Assembly (NCBI RefSeq): GCF_007991275.1
Contig: NZ_BJYA01000014.1
Location: 1 to 64,000, forward strand
DNA from: Alkalibacillus haloalkaliphilus
GTDB taxonomy: Bacteria > Bacillota > Bacilli > Bacillales > Alkalibacillaceae
Direction: 5' to 3'
DNA: 64,000 bases
Positions 1 through 10,100 of the stretch are shown in pieces (position 1 is the stretch's first letter; every line of letters starts with the position of its first letter). A program made the position numbers and the translations under genes. Below the pieces are notes generated by a model. The model ran no database searches. It worked only from the letters and a program-made list of their open reading frames with translations, and was not told the origin of the DNA.

Positions 1-1082
1 AAAAAAATCAGTTCTCTATAAGACGTTAAATCAGTTACCATATTTGTTAAGTCATAAGTATTCGTGTGTTGTAAATGTTTATTAAACATTAATAAGTATC
101 TCTGCATATTATCGCGATTGAAGACAAGAACATATATGTCATCTTGGTTTGCTAGTATATCTAATGCATTTTCTCCTTCTGATAGATTTGTAACTTGATA
201 ATCATCATGTTTAATATCATACAATCCTACATAATCGATATTATTATTTAACTCGTTTTTCAGTAGATAAACGTGATCTTGATGTACTGTGATTGTTTTC
301 AACCGTACTTCATCCACTTTATCTATGCGCTTTAGAATATGCATTTGGTCGTCTACTCTAGCTAGTGTATACGTATCATATTGCTCCATCGCTACAAGTA
401 ATCCATGATTTTCAGAATACGCAAGATCAGACACAATGATATTATCCATTTGAACTTGTTCTTCGAACTCCATTTTTTCTAGATCCATTTTAAAAATTGT
501 TGTATCAATTATATCTCGATCATCTGGATTGAACTTCCCACATGCTATATAAGCGATCTCGTCTTTTCCCGTTATATTCAAATGATGACAGCGTTCTTCT
601 AAATGCAATGTGTCAATAAAGTTATGGGTTTCTAGATTATATATTCCCACTTTATCTTGAGAGCTCGGTATGGTTAAGATTAAATCACCGTATGAATAAA
701 AGTGGTCTCCTGGAGCGAAATCAAACTCTCTCGAAATCCTGTATATAGAATCTTCACCCTGCTCATTAACCTCGATAAAACCAATGAAGTGAGCATCACC
801 ATGAAACTTTGCATCTAAACCGTAATTACTAATAAGGGAACGTCTTTCATGGTTAATTTGAGAACTTGTTGGATACCCTCTTGTCTTTATAAGAAAATCT
901 CTTTCTAAATCAGTATTAAGACCTATCATCCACTTTGATCCTCTTATTATTAAAGAATTAAGATCAATCGCCTCTTTATGTTTAAATTCACTGTTATCAT
1001 CTGTTTTATTGGTGATAGGTAAATTTATTGTTATCAAAAGTAAAGCTATTACTACCAAGGTTATTATCACGGGTTTATTCAT
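1..1082 (-). CDS. Membrane-anchored propeller-like protein, partial (3' end outside window)
   Basis: The frame is open from an ATG at 1082 to the window edge, giving about 360 codons without a stop. The start has a good ribosome site (AAGGAG, 8 nt upstream). The N-terminus is one hydrophobic segment (about residues 4-20) without a lipobox, so the rest is probably outside the cell. The body is beta-rich with repeated aromatic-strand patterns, resembling an irregular beta-propeller; no catalytic motif is visible. It directly follows a displaced Rhs tip, just as the 373-residue membrane-anchored protein follows the intact rhs gene. By position it may be the tip's immunity partner. I do not recognise a named family. 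Confidence 0.75.
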   Translation of the reverse strand, partial: MNKPVIITLVVIALLLITINLPITNKTDDNSEFKHKEAIDLNSLIIRGSKWMIGLNTDLERDFLIKTRGYPTSSQINHERRSLISNYGLDAKFHGDAHFIGFIEVNEQGEDSIYRISREFDFAPGDHFYSYGDLILTIPSSQDKVGIYNLETHNFIDTLHLEERCHHLNITGKDEIAYIACGKFNPDDRDIIDTTIFKMDLEKMEFEEQVQMDNIIVSDLAYSENHGLLVAMEQYDTYTLARVDDQMHILKRIDKVDEVRLKTITVHQDHVYLLKNELNNNIDYVGLYDIKHDDYQVTNLSEGENALDILANQDDIYVLVFNRDNMQRYLLMFNKHLQHTNTYDLTNMVTDLTSYRELIF

Positions 1083-1116
1083 AATAAGGTCTCCTTACTT
1101 TAGGAATTATTTACAC

Positions 1117-1155
1117 CCCGTATACTCAACGAAAAATCACCATTGAGTATACGGG
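1117..1155. repeat. Perfect 13-bp inverted repeat between orphan tip and its downstream gene
   Basis: The arms at 1117-1129 and 1143-1155 are exact reverse complements (CCCGTATACTCAA) around a 13-nt loop. On the minus strand the 3' arm is followed by GTGTAAATAA, not a T run, so it is not a textbook terminator. It lies in the 117-bp gap between two minus-strand genes and could be a weak terminator, a processing stem or a cassette boundary. Confidence 0.6.
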
Positions 1156-1199
1156 TTAAGTATTCAGGTAAAAAGCGGAAGACAATCTTTTGTACTATA

Positions 1200-2699
1200 T
1201 TAATTAGAAATATTCTCACTAAAAAATTCAGCAATCGGATCAATATAAGGCTCATCAAAATAATTATAATGATCAGTGTATGTCATCCTATTTCTCACTG
1301 GTGGGGTAAACGGATTTAACGGATTACTGTTTATTCTACTAGACAGTAGGTCGCCGTAAGAGTATACATTTAATACTTGATTCACATTATTTAAACCGTA
1401 ATTTACAGAGAGTGGATTAACTTTATTTATTACTCTTCCAGTGCCAATAAAGCCAATAGTGTCAATGTTTATATTAGAATTCCTAAAGTTATTAGCTACC
1501 CCTATAGCAACAGGTCCTCCCCCACTGTATCCAATGATTGAAATACTTCCCCCTTCAGGTAAAGGGTTTGCATTCAAGTCGTATTCGATCATTATTGAAC
1601 TATAAGCTACATACTCCTCACTCAAGACGTTTGTAACACCTCGAAACTTGTTTTCTTCATAAATAGGAATTAATACAACTTCTAAATCAAGATCTTCAAG
1701 TGCATTTCTAAAATCTCTTGCATATCTTGGTGACTCATCAGGGCCACTTCTATTACCAATTCCATTTATAAAGTAAACTCTATTCAAAGTGTCTTCATGT
1801 ATACTTTGTTCAATAAATTCATCATAATGCGATTTGATTACTTCTTCAGCTTGATTCTCTATACCTTCAAGCTCATTCAATAAAAACTCAATTGAAAGTT
1901 GAGCCTGTCTGCACTCCGCATCAGTATTACAAGACTGGAGTCTATTCAGTCTATTAGCATGGTTCTGATAATCTCCTATTAGAGGAGCTAATAAGTCGTT
2001 ATATAGATAATCATTTTTCGAACTCATTAAATAGGACGAAATGTTGAACTGTTGCTGTAATCCACTTTGATTTCTAGCGTCAATCGATTGTTCATGGATT
2101 TGTCGCACCATACCATCAGTAGACATATGCCCGGTGTCATGAAGGGTATCATAAGACGCTTCTGCCCATAATGGTGTTGTGACAAAGTGGTCGATATCAC
2201 CCGGCATGGCGAAGTTACGATTCAAATACGACGCGTTTTGTTCTGCGATTTCTTCCGCTGTAATAGTATCGGTCCATGTTACCGTTCCATCCAACGTGAA
2301 CTTGATTATATCCTCTTCAAGAAGGTGGTTGGGAGTATCATTAACAACCGTATACTTCGAGTAATTATACGTTAAGGTATCTTGTACATCTCTTTCATAT
2401 TCAACGTCTATATATCTTTCATGGGTCTCTGAACCGGTTACCCTTGAGCCTGATGTATATTCACGTACTTCTCCATCATAAACCCAAAACTCACCAATGC
2501 TATCATTGTCCGAAAACTTATCATGGTCGTTACGCTTCTGAACCCATTCAGGAATGCGCCCTGTCGGATCCCAGTAGTTCATAGGGTCGTTCATCACGTA
2601 CGCATAGCGGTTTTGTGATAGCGGGTTGTCTAATGTGCCTGGGTACGTATCCTCTTGGAGGAAGCGTCCGATTTTCGCATCATAAAACCTCGCCTGCAT
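1200..2699 (-). CDS. Displaced (orphan) Rhs C-terminal tip module with alpha/beta-hydrolase-like domain
   Basis: This reading frame begins inside the conserved Rhs core end (ARFYD, GRF, then the DPTG boundary near residue 45) and continues into a tip of about 450 residues. The first 50 codons are almost identical in DNA to the end of the intact rhs gene. A TAG lies in frame about 60 nt upstream and there is no convincing ribosome site, so it looks like an unexpressed cassette rather than a normal gene. The tip has a TAEE...PGD segment shared with the main tip, then NGIGNRSG and a GYSGGG nucleophile-elbow motif near residue 390, with His near 477. These fit an alpha/beta-hydrolase (lipase/esterase-like). 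It lies downstream of a terminator. It could serve as a donor for tip exchange. Confidence 0.75.
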   Translation of the reverse strand: MQARFYDAKIGRFLQEDTYPGTLDNPLSQNRYAYVMNDPMNYWDPTGRIPEWVQKRNDHDKFSDNDSIGEFWVYDGEVREYTSGSRVTGSETHERYIDVEYERDVQDTLTYNYSKYTVVNDTPNHLLEEDIIKFTLDGTVTWTDTITAEEIAEQNASYLNRNFAMPGDIDHFVTTPLWAEASYDTLHDTGHMSTDGMVRQIHEQSIDARNQSGLQQQFNISSYLMSSKNDYLYNDLLAPLIGDYQNHANRLNRLQSCNTDAECRQAQLSIEFLLNELEGIENQAEEVIKSHYDEFIEQSIHEDTLNRVYFINGIGNRSGPDESPRYARDFRNALEDLDLEVVLIPIYEENKFRGVTNVLSEEYVAYSSIMIEYDLNANPLPEGGSISIIGYSGGGPVAIGVANNFRNSNINIDTIGFIGTGRVINKVNPLSVNYGLNNVNQVLNVYSYGDLLSSRINSNPLNPFTPPVRNRMTYTDHYNYFDEPYIDPIAEFFSENISN

Positions 2700-2720
2700 A
2701 TCAATAAGACCTGCGTCTTG
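2547..2720. repeat. Direct repeat, copy 1 (Rhs core end, orphan module)
   Basis: 174 bp that match 5499-5672 without gaps; I count four or so mismatches by eye. It encodes the last part of the Rhs core, ending at the DPTGRIPE boundary. Identity stops abruptly on both sides. Confidence 0.95.
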
Positions 2721-2871
2721 TAATAATTCAATTCGACAAGCCTCGAGCTAATTCCTCCACCATGATCTTTCATTGTGTCGATAAAATATATAACACATGG
2801 TTGAATAATTATTGTGATTGATATAGTTAATGAACTGGCTCGATTTTTCCATTAGGAATAAGGTAGCCCCA

Positions 2872-2920
2872 CAAAAAAGAAACCTTGAAAGGTGTGTGGT
2901 GGCCAATCAAGGTTTCTCTT
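2872..2920 (-). terminator. Rho-independent terminator of the rhs operon
   Basis: On the minus strand an 11-bp perfect stem (AGAAACCTTGA, arms 2907-2917 and 2878-2888) is followed by a T run. It lies after the 373-residue gene and before the orphan tip, so it separates the expressed pair from the displaced module. Confidence 0.9.
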
Positions 2921-2986
2921 ATCTATTAACTATCAATTATAGTTAACTAAGTTATATTATCAATTTCTGTTTCTACTCAAAAATAT

Positions 2987-4108
2987 CTAATGCTCAATGT
3001 CATACACATACAATTCACGATCTTCAGTCTGTATAAATATTTGTTGAGCTTTCTCAGCCCAATACACATTATCCATCAAAGGTTTAGGTATTCTCATTGA
3101 CATTTTCTTTTCACCTGTTGATATATCATGTATTTCAGTATGATATGACTCGCCCAAGAATCCAGCAAACTTTACACGACGCTCTACTGTAATGAATTCA
3201 TTGTTATTAAGCCATTCCCATAATTTTAAATAAGACTCAGATTTAAGTTGACTATACTCTTCTTCAAGATCATCATCTAAGTTAAATACGTTAACCCCAT
3301 TATTATAACTCCCTACTTTAGTGCCATCAGGACTTAAAGAAACCAAAGATACCGGGTGATTAGTTTTTCTAGTAATATCCTCTGATTGTAAATTAAATTC
3401 ATATAACCTTAGTTCACTGTCTCTAAAATAAATGGATTCATGGTTATTAACCGCAACACTACTACTAATATAGTGTGTGTTCCCAGCCAGGTTGTTTTCT
3501 ATTAAACTAACTCCACTATCTTCGGTTATGTCCATCAATGCATGGCCTTGCTCTTCTTGTGAACCAATCACATATCTAGGAATACCATCTTCACTCCACC
3601 CAACTACTTTATGGGGTCTTTGACCTTGAAACTGAATTTGAGAAACTGGTTCTAGTGTCTTCAAATCAATAACAACCAATTGTTTCCCATCCACTACTGT
3701 TACATTCTCTTCATCAGGACTGAATTGTTTACTATTACCTGTATCCCAAACGCTCTCAACATTAGCTTGATTGATATCAAATAAGAATAATGAACTGTCT
3801 TGAGAGGAGAATAAAAAGTGTTTAGAATCACTAGACCACTCAACACTCCCTAACGATTTAGAACGACTATTAAACTCCCCTACCTTCTTATTTTGAGCAA
3901 CATGCCAGACGGATAACTGGTAGAAACCTGATTCTTTGGTTGTTGTAATATAAAACTGGCCATCAGGAGAAGGCTGAAGTAATATAGCCTTCTCTTCTAA
4001 TGAATATTCGTATGTTGCATTCTCTTTACTATTTAATATAATCCAAATCGCTACTAATAAAAACATACTCATCAATAATAATAACAAAACCTTATACTTA
4101 ATTTTCAA
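2987..4108 (-). CDS. Membrane-tethered WD40/TolB-like propeller protein, putative partner of the Rhs tip
   Basis: 373 residues starting at TTG 4108, preceded by AGGTAGGTG at good spacing. Residues 6-27 form a single membrane anchor without a lipobox Cys, placing the remainder outside. The body has repeated blade-like units (for example PSPDGQFYITTT, WSSDSKHFLFSSQDSS, SLSPDGTKVGSYN) typical of WD40/TolB-type propellers. It starts 16 bp after the rhs stop and ends before a strong terminator, so the two are one transcript. Immediate downstream position after an Rhs toxin tip is where immunity genes are usually found. An extracytoplasmic propeller would suit protection against an exported lipase-like tip. 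The immunity role is inference; a scaffold or sensor role is possible. Confidence 0.8.
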   Translation of the reverse strand: MKIKYKVLLLLLMSMFLLVAIWIILNSKENATYEYSLEEKAILLQPSPDGQFYITTTKESGFYQLSVWHVAQNKKVGEFNSRSKSLGSVEWSSDSKHFLFSSQDSSLFLFDINQANVESVWDTGNSKQFSPDEENVTVVDGKQLVVIDLKTLEPVSQIQFQGQRPHKVVGWSEDGIPRYVIGSQEEQGHALMDITEDSGVSLIENNLAGNTHYISSSVAVNNHESIYFRDSELRLYEFNLQSEDITRKTNHPVSLVSLSPDGTKVGSYNNGVNVFNLDDDLEEEYSQLKSESYLKLWEWLNNNEFITVERRVKFAGFLGESYHTEIHDISTGEKKMSMRIPKPLMDNVYWAEKAQQIFIQTEDRELYVYDIEH

Positions 4109-4124
4109 TTTTACACCTACCTAT

Positions 4125-7100
4125 TTATTCCCAGATAAATTTCCTAATAGATTCAACTGTTGAATTATGATTGATTGATTCAGTATGGACACCATATCCT
4201 CTTCCTTTATATTCTACTTGTTTAAACTTAAACTGGTTACTCGGAACTATTTCACTTAACCCTTTTTGGCTTCTTAATGAGACTACACCATCATTTTTTA
4301 TACTTATGTTGTAACAATGCAAACCATTTTCAGTACAATTTTCATGAAGTTGCGTTGTCCCTATTGAGAGTACTTCAGTTTGTTTTGGAAAACTTGGCGT
4401 CTCTACCTCAATTTTTAGTGAACCCGGAGAATAGTGTGAATGTGTATTTCCACCATCATATTTTAAAGTTGTGTCTTGACGAATGTCTCTTACCGCACCA
4501 CTGTGTGGAATTAGGTCTAAATTGCCTGGATAACCCCAGAATCCGATTAATCCTCCCCAGGCCCCCTCTATAGGTGAATTTACTGTAACAAAATAATCCA
4601 CATTATTAGCATCACTATTATTCTGCAGATAACTTGTTGTTGTTAACCCTGCCATACTGTGGCCAATTATTGATACCGAATCTGCATTAAACTCCTCCAT
4701 CACCAGTTCCACTGTTTGTGATAATGCTTGTTCTTGGACTGATACAGTTTCTGCATTAGGTTGAAGGTCTAATAATACCAATGGACTTTTGCCCTTTTCA
4801 ACCCACTCGTCACTATAATCCAGTTCAAGCCTTATATCATTATCTATGTCTATTGCTGAAATAGTTCCAGCATACTCACCATAACCTCCTAAAGAGTCAA
4901 TGATGGATGCTCTACCACCATGTTCTCTATGCCAAACAGATGCCTCACTTGTCCAACCATGCATGAAAATCACAGGATCTGTATAGACATTAGTGGCTGT
5001 CTTTGTTTGACTACCTGAACTAGTTTGGAGCCTCTCAGATATTAATCTACTAGGCTCAAAATGCCCTGTCGTAAACAAACTACTACTCTGCATTTCACCA
5101 TTATGCCAGCTTGTGTACTCGAACTGTGGCTGACTTTGATCACCTGGCAAATTTCCATACCCTGCTAGAATGGCTTGGTTGAGACCAGCTAACTCTTCTG
5201 CAGTCGTCGTATCGCTTTCTACGTAACTTGTACGGAGTCTAAACACATGATCTTCTGTCGGTCCGTTCTGTATAGGTTTAACAATCTTTTCACCATTACT
5301 ATCCTCAATTTGCCCCGTTAAAGTGGCTTCATAGTACCAATGGTCCCAAGTCACGACATCCCATTTCTCAACGATCTCTGTACCTGTATCATCCGTTCGG
5401 TGATTCTCTTCCGTCGTTATTGATGTGTGGCTTTGGAATTCATAGTACCACATCTCCGTATCAGTATTATCACTAAAGTTCTTCTCATCAAAAACTTCTT
5501 CAGGAATGCGCCCTGTCGGATCCCAGTAGTTCATAGGGTCGTTCATGACGTACGCATAACGGTTTTGTGATAACGGGTTGTCTAAGGTGCCTGGGTACGT
5601 ATCCTCTTGGAGGAAGCGTCCGATTTTCGCATCATAAAACCTCGCCTGCATATCAATAAGACCTGCGTCTTGGTCGTAGTGATGGCCCGTATAGCTATTC
5701 GTGTTGTACGGTGCAGTTAGGCCAGTTACAACACCACCAAATGCATCGTAACGATAGCGTTCAACGATGTCACCATGACGGTCTGTGAGTTCGCTGACTG
5801 ATGACATGCCATCGTATTGGTGATACAGCATTCCGCCTGTTGTCTTTAAGCTTGGGTCATGTCCTGGGATGCTTCTTCCATGATACCCAAACATTTTCTG
5901 TGAGACAACTCGGTTGTTAGGTCCTGTGTAATATTCCGCATAAGGTGAGCCGGATGGGCTGTATTCCTTATGAACGACGTGTGATTTACCTTCATAGAAG
6001 TAATGGCTTTCGACGACTTCTTTCTTCTGTTTACCTTCTCCGCGTTTATGAAGTCCCCAAGCGTTACCTCGCCCTGGGTGTTCGTCGAAGTTAGGGCCTT
6101 TACCTTGTCCTGGGTGACCATCAAAGTTCGGTCCATTTCCTTGACCTGGATGATTCGTAAATGGGTCATGACCTTGATTCGGTGCAGGTAAAGTGTCGTT
6201 ATGCGTTGGATCTAGTGAACGCCACATACCACTTTCTCGCGTTACTTTTCGATCTAACGCATCATAGCCGTAACTGACATAGCTTTCATCGCCGAACATG
6301 ACTGCACGTAGACGATTAGCAGCATCGTACGTATAATCTCTCTCCTCTTCAGGTCCTTCCTCACGAATCATATTACCATTATCATCATATTCAAAGTTGT
6401 ATTCGCCTGCTTGCGTTAATTGGTTATTGTCATTATACTCATACTCTGTTAATTCACCGTCAACTTCTTCTGTTAACCTGTTTCCAACAGAATCATAAGT
6501 ATAGCTGACATGCTCTGCTGGCGCTCTATGGTAATTCGGCTCATTAAATGTCTCGACTGTTTCTTCTTCTGTTGCTTCTACTAATTGAATAGTAAATAAA
6601 TTAAAGAACCAATTGAACACATCTTGAACAGTATTTCCAACTCCTTGGAAGAAGTTCGATATAGCTTGAACCGATCGACTAAATACACCTTGCGACTCTT
6701 CATCTTCTGACGCTAACTCATCAGCTTGATTTTGTGATTCGCTTTGGTCTTGTTCATCTGCTTGGTCATTCGTTTGTTCATTAGATGGTTCTTCAATCAA
6801 TAACTCAAACTCCTGACTGTGAAAATCATCTAAAGGTGTGTTAAACAAGTTCACTTGCTCGTCTTCCATGTTGTCTAAACTCTCATCATGAGATTCATCA
6901 TATGAACTTGTTTCAGTTTCAACAGATGAAGGACCTTCTTCTTCATTAGAAGTTAAGTCGACTTCAGACTCAGGTGATTGGCTATCACCCTCATCAGATT
7001 CTTGTTGTACGACTTCAGTATCAGGCTGTTGTTCATCGTCATCTTCTTCATTTCGATGATGTTTCCTTTGTTCTGGAAAATAAGGTTCTGTTGTTAAGTT

Positions 7101-10100
7101 CTTTAACTTCTCAACAGGGTAATGAACATCCGTCAGACGGCTTAACTCATCGTACTCATATGATGTAACTGCACCGTCTTCCTCTATTTGTTTAGTTCTT
7201 TTACCAGCATCATCATACTCATAAGTAAATGATGAAATAACAGCATCTTCCATTAAATTCTCAACAGTTTCTAGATAACCATCTTCTGTATAGCTTTGGT
7301 TAATCGTATTCCCGTTTGCTAGATCTTGCTGTTCTAAACGTCCAAGAGCATCGTATTCAAATGTATTTCTATGCTCATCTGGATCCGTCATACTTGTCAT
7401 TAAGTTTCTTGAATCATATTCATAACTAATCGTACGATCTTCACTGTTAGTCATTTCAAGCACATTACCAACAGCATCATATGTGAAGTCTAGCGTCTTC
7501 TCCACTGTTTGATTATGTTGATGAGTTATACGCCCCAATTCGTCATATTCAAAAATATCTTCTGAATCAGGTGAACTCATTGCAGTTAACCTTCCAGCAT
7601 AATCATACTCGTAATTTTGTTTATCGCCGTCTAAATCAATTTGTTCTACTTGTCCTCTTTCCGTATACGAATATTCAATCTCTTGGTCATTACGGTTAAC
7701 TTCTTTAGATAATTGACCTGCTTTGTCATACTCATACTCATGAGCATTCCCTAGGCCATCTATTTCTTTAGTGACACGATGGTTTAAGTCATACTCCCAC
7801 TGACGCGTATTTTCATTGGCATCAATTTGTTCAATTAAATTACCCGTCTCATCATAGTTGTACTGTGTCACGCCATCTAGAGCATCAGTCACTTCAACTA
7901 ATTGATTTAACTCATTATATTGAAAATCCGTTGTATGACCAAGTGGATCTGTTTCACTAACAAGGTTACCGACTGGGTCATATTCATATTCCCATTCAGA
8001 ACCACTTGGTACCTGCTCTTGTACGAGTCGCGATAATGCATCATATTCGTAAGTAGTTGTTTCACCTAACGCGTTAGTCTCTTCAACTAAATTACCAACT
8101 GCATCATAATCAAAGGCTAATTCATAGCCTTCAGGATCAATCTGTCTTTCTACTTGGTTGTTAGCATTGTATACATATTGTTGTTCATGATCTAGTGGGT
8201 CTGTTTCTTTGATTAAGTTTCCATTTTCATCATAAGTGTAAGAATATGTCCCTTCTAATGGGTCTTCAATACTTGTAACCCAACCTTGTGGGTTATATTC
8301 ATACTCCCAAGTAGCGCCATCCTCATCAGTCTGTTCTGTCATGTTCCCTAATAAATCGTAATCAAATGTTGTGACATAGTTTAGCTCATCGATTTCTTTA
8401 ACGACATTGCCGACTGAATCATACTCCATTTTTCGCTCGTGACCTAATGGGTTCGTCATCGTTGTCATACGACTTAATTCATCATATGCGTATTGCCATT
8501 TACCCCCTTCAGGACCTTCTTCACTTAAAACATTACCGAGTTCATCATAAGTAAAACGCGTTTCCCCTTCTCGAGGGTCTACAATCGATTGAATTCGGTT
8601 ATTTTCATCGTATTGATATGATGTTACATGGCCTAACGAATCGATTTCTTCTACTAAATTACCAACAGCATCATATTTAAATTCACTTTCGTTACCGTTT
8701 GCATCGATGAATGCTGTTAAGTTATTTAAAGCGTCATAATTATATTTATACTCGTTTCCTAATGGGTCAACTTCTTGTACCATTCGCCCATTGGCATCAT
8801 AATCAAAAGATGTCGTATAACCACGTGCATCCGTCATCTCATCAACATGACCTAACACATCATATTTAATCGTTTCCGTATTGCCCATTGGATCTGTAAC
8901 GGTGTTTATGCCGTTCTCATCATCATACTCTAAAGTAGTTGTATAACCTCTGAAGTCTGTTTCACTAGTCGTACGTCCTAATGGGTCATAACTATATAAG
9001 GCCTCATTTCCTAGAACATCTTCATAGCGCGTGATATTACCAAGTTCATCGTATTCAAATGACTCTACTTCTCCATTCGGGTCCTTCACCTCAACAATTC
9101 GGTTTAATGCATCATATTCATACTCAGTCGTACCCCCATTTGGACCTTCAACCTCATTAGGTCGACCTAAAGTATCGTAATCATACTTTGTTTCATGACC
9201 TAATGGGTCTGTTATGACTTCTAAAAGACCTGTATCCGAGTAATCGTAATTCGTTTCATTGCCTGCTGGGTCAATTACCTTCTCAACTAAATCAAGGTTA
9301 TTATACTCCCAGCTTCGCTCATTACCTTCAGGATCCTTTTCATATGTTAAACGTCCAGCAGCATCATAAGCATACTGAGTACGTTCTCCATTAGCATCGA
9401 CTTCTTCTACTAAGCGACCGAGCTCATCATACTTAAAGGACCATTCACCATTATTTGGATCAACAATTCGACTCACTTGTCCACTATGGTGATAGTCATA
9501 TTTCGTCACATGACCTAATTGATCTGTCTCTTGCTTAATGCGACCTACACCATCATATTGTCGAGTCGTTTCATGACCTTTAGCATCAACAATTGACGAT
9601 TCTCTTCCCATCGCGTCATAACCGAAAGAAGTAATCGCCCCTCGAGCATCTTCAATTTCAGCTAATTGTCCATACTCGTTATAACGATAATCTGTCGTTA
9701 AACCTAATTCGTTTGTTACTGTATCCATTCGACCTAACTGATCATAATTATAAACAGTCGTGTTCCCTGCTAGATCTGTCTCTTCTTCAAGTTGATCTAA
9801 ATTATTATATGACCATGTCGCTGACTCACCTAGTTCATTAGTTCTTTCAATTAAACGACCTCGATCATCATATTCAAACGTTGTCTCATAGCCTTCAGGG
9901 TCAACAATCGATGTTAGCTGGTTATCTTCATCATATTGATAAAGTGTCTCATAATCATCTGGAGCACGATAAACGACTTCATTACTCTCTTCATCATACT
10001 TCCATTGATGTGTGAGACCTGCCTCATCAATAAAATCTGTCAATCTATTAAATGAATCATATTCAAACTCTACTGACCTATTATCAGTCCCTATGCGTTC

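Noticed and set aside
1200-2699. Treating the orphan Rhs tip as a normal expressed toxin gene
   Set aside because: No signal peptide, no ribosome site, an in-frame stop just upstream and a terminator before it; it is better read as a silent cassette.
2632-2773. A 47-codon minus-strand frame beginning at ATG 2773 and crossing into the Rhs repeat in another frame
   Set aside because: It has no ribosome site, overlaps the conserved Rhs core out of frame, and ends at once; it is more likely a chance frame at the cassette junction.
4277-4573. Plus-strand open frames inside the Rhs gene and other long genes
   Set aside because: They mirror acidic, low-complexity codons on the other strand and have no ribosome sites or recognisable domains.
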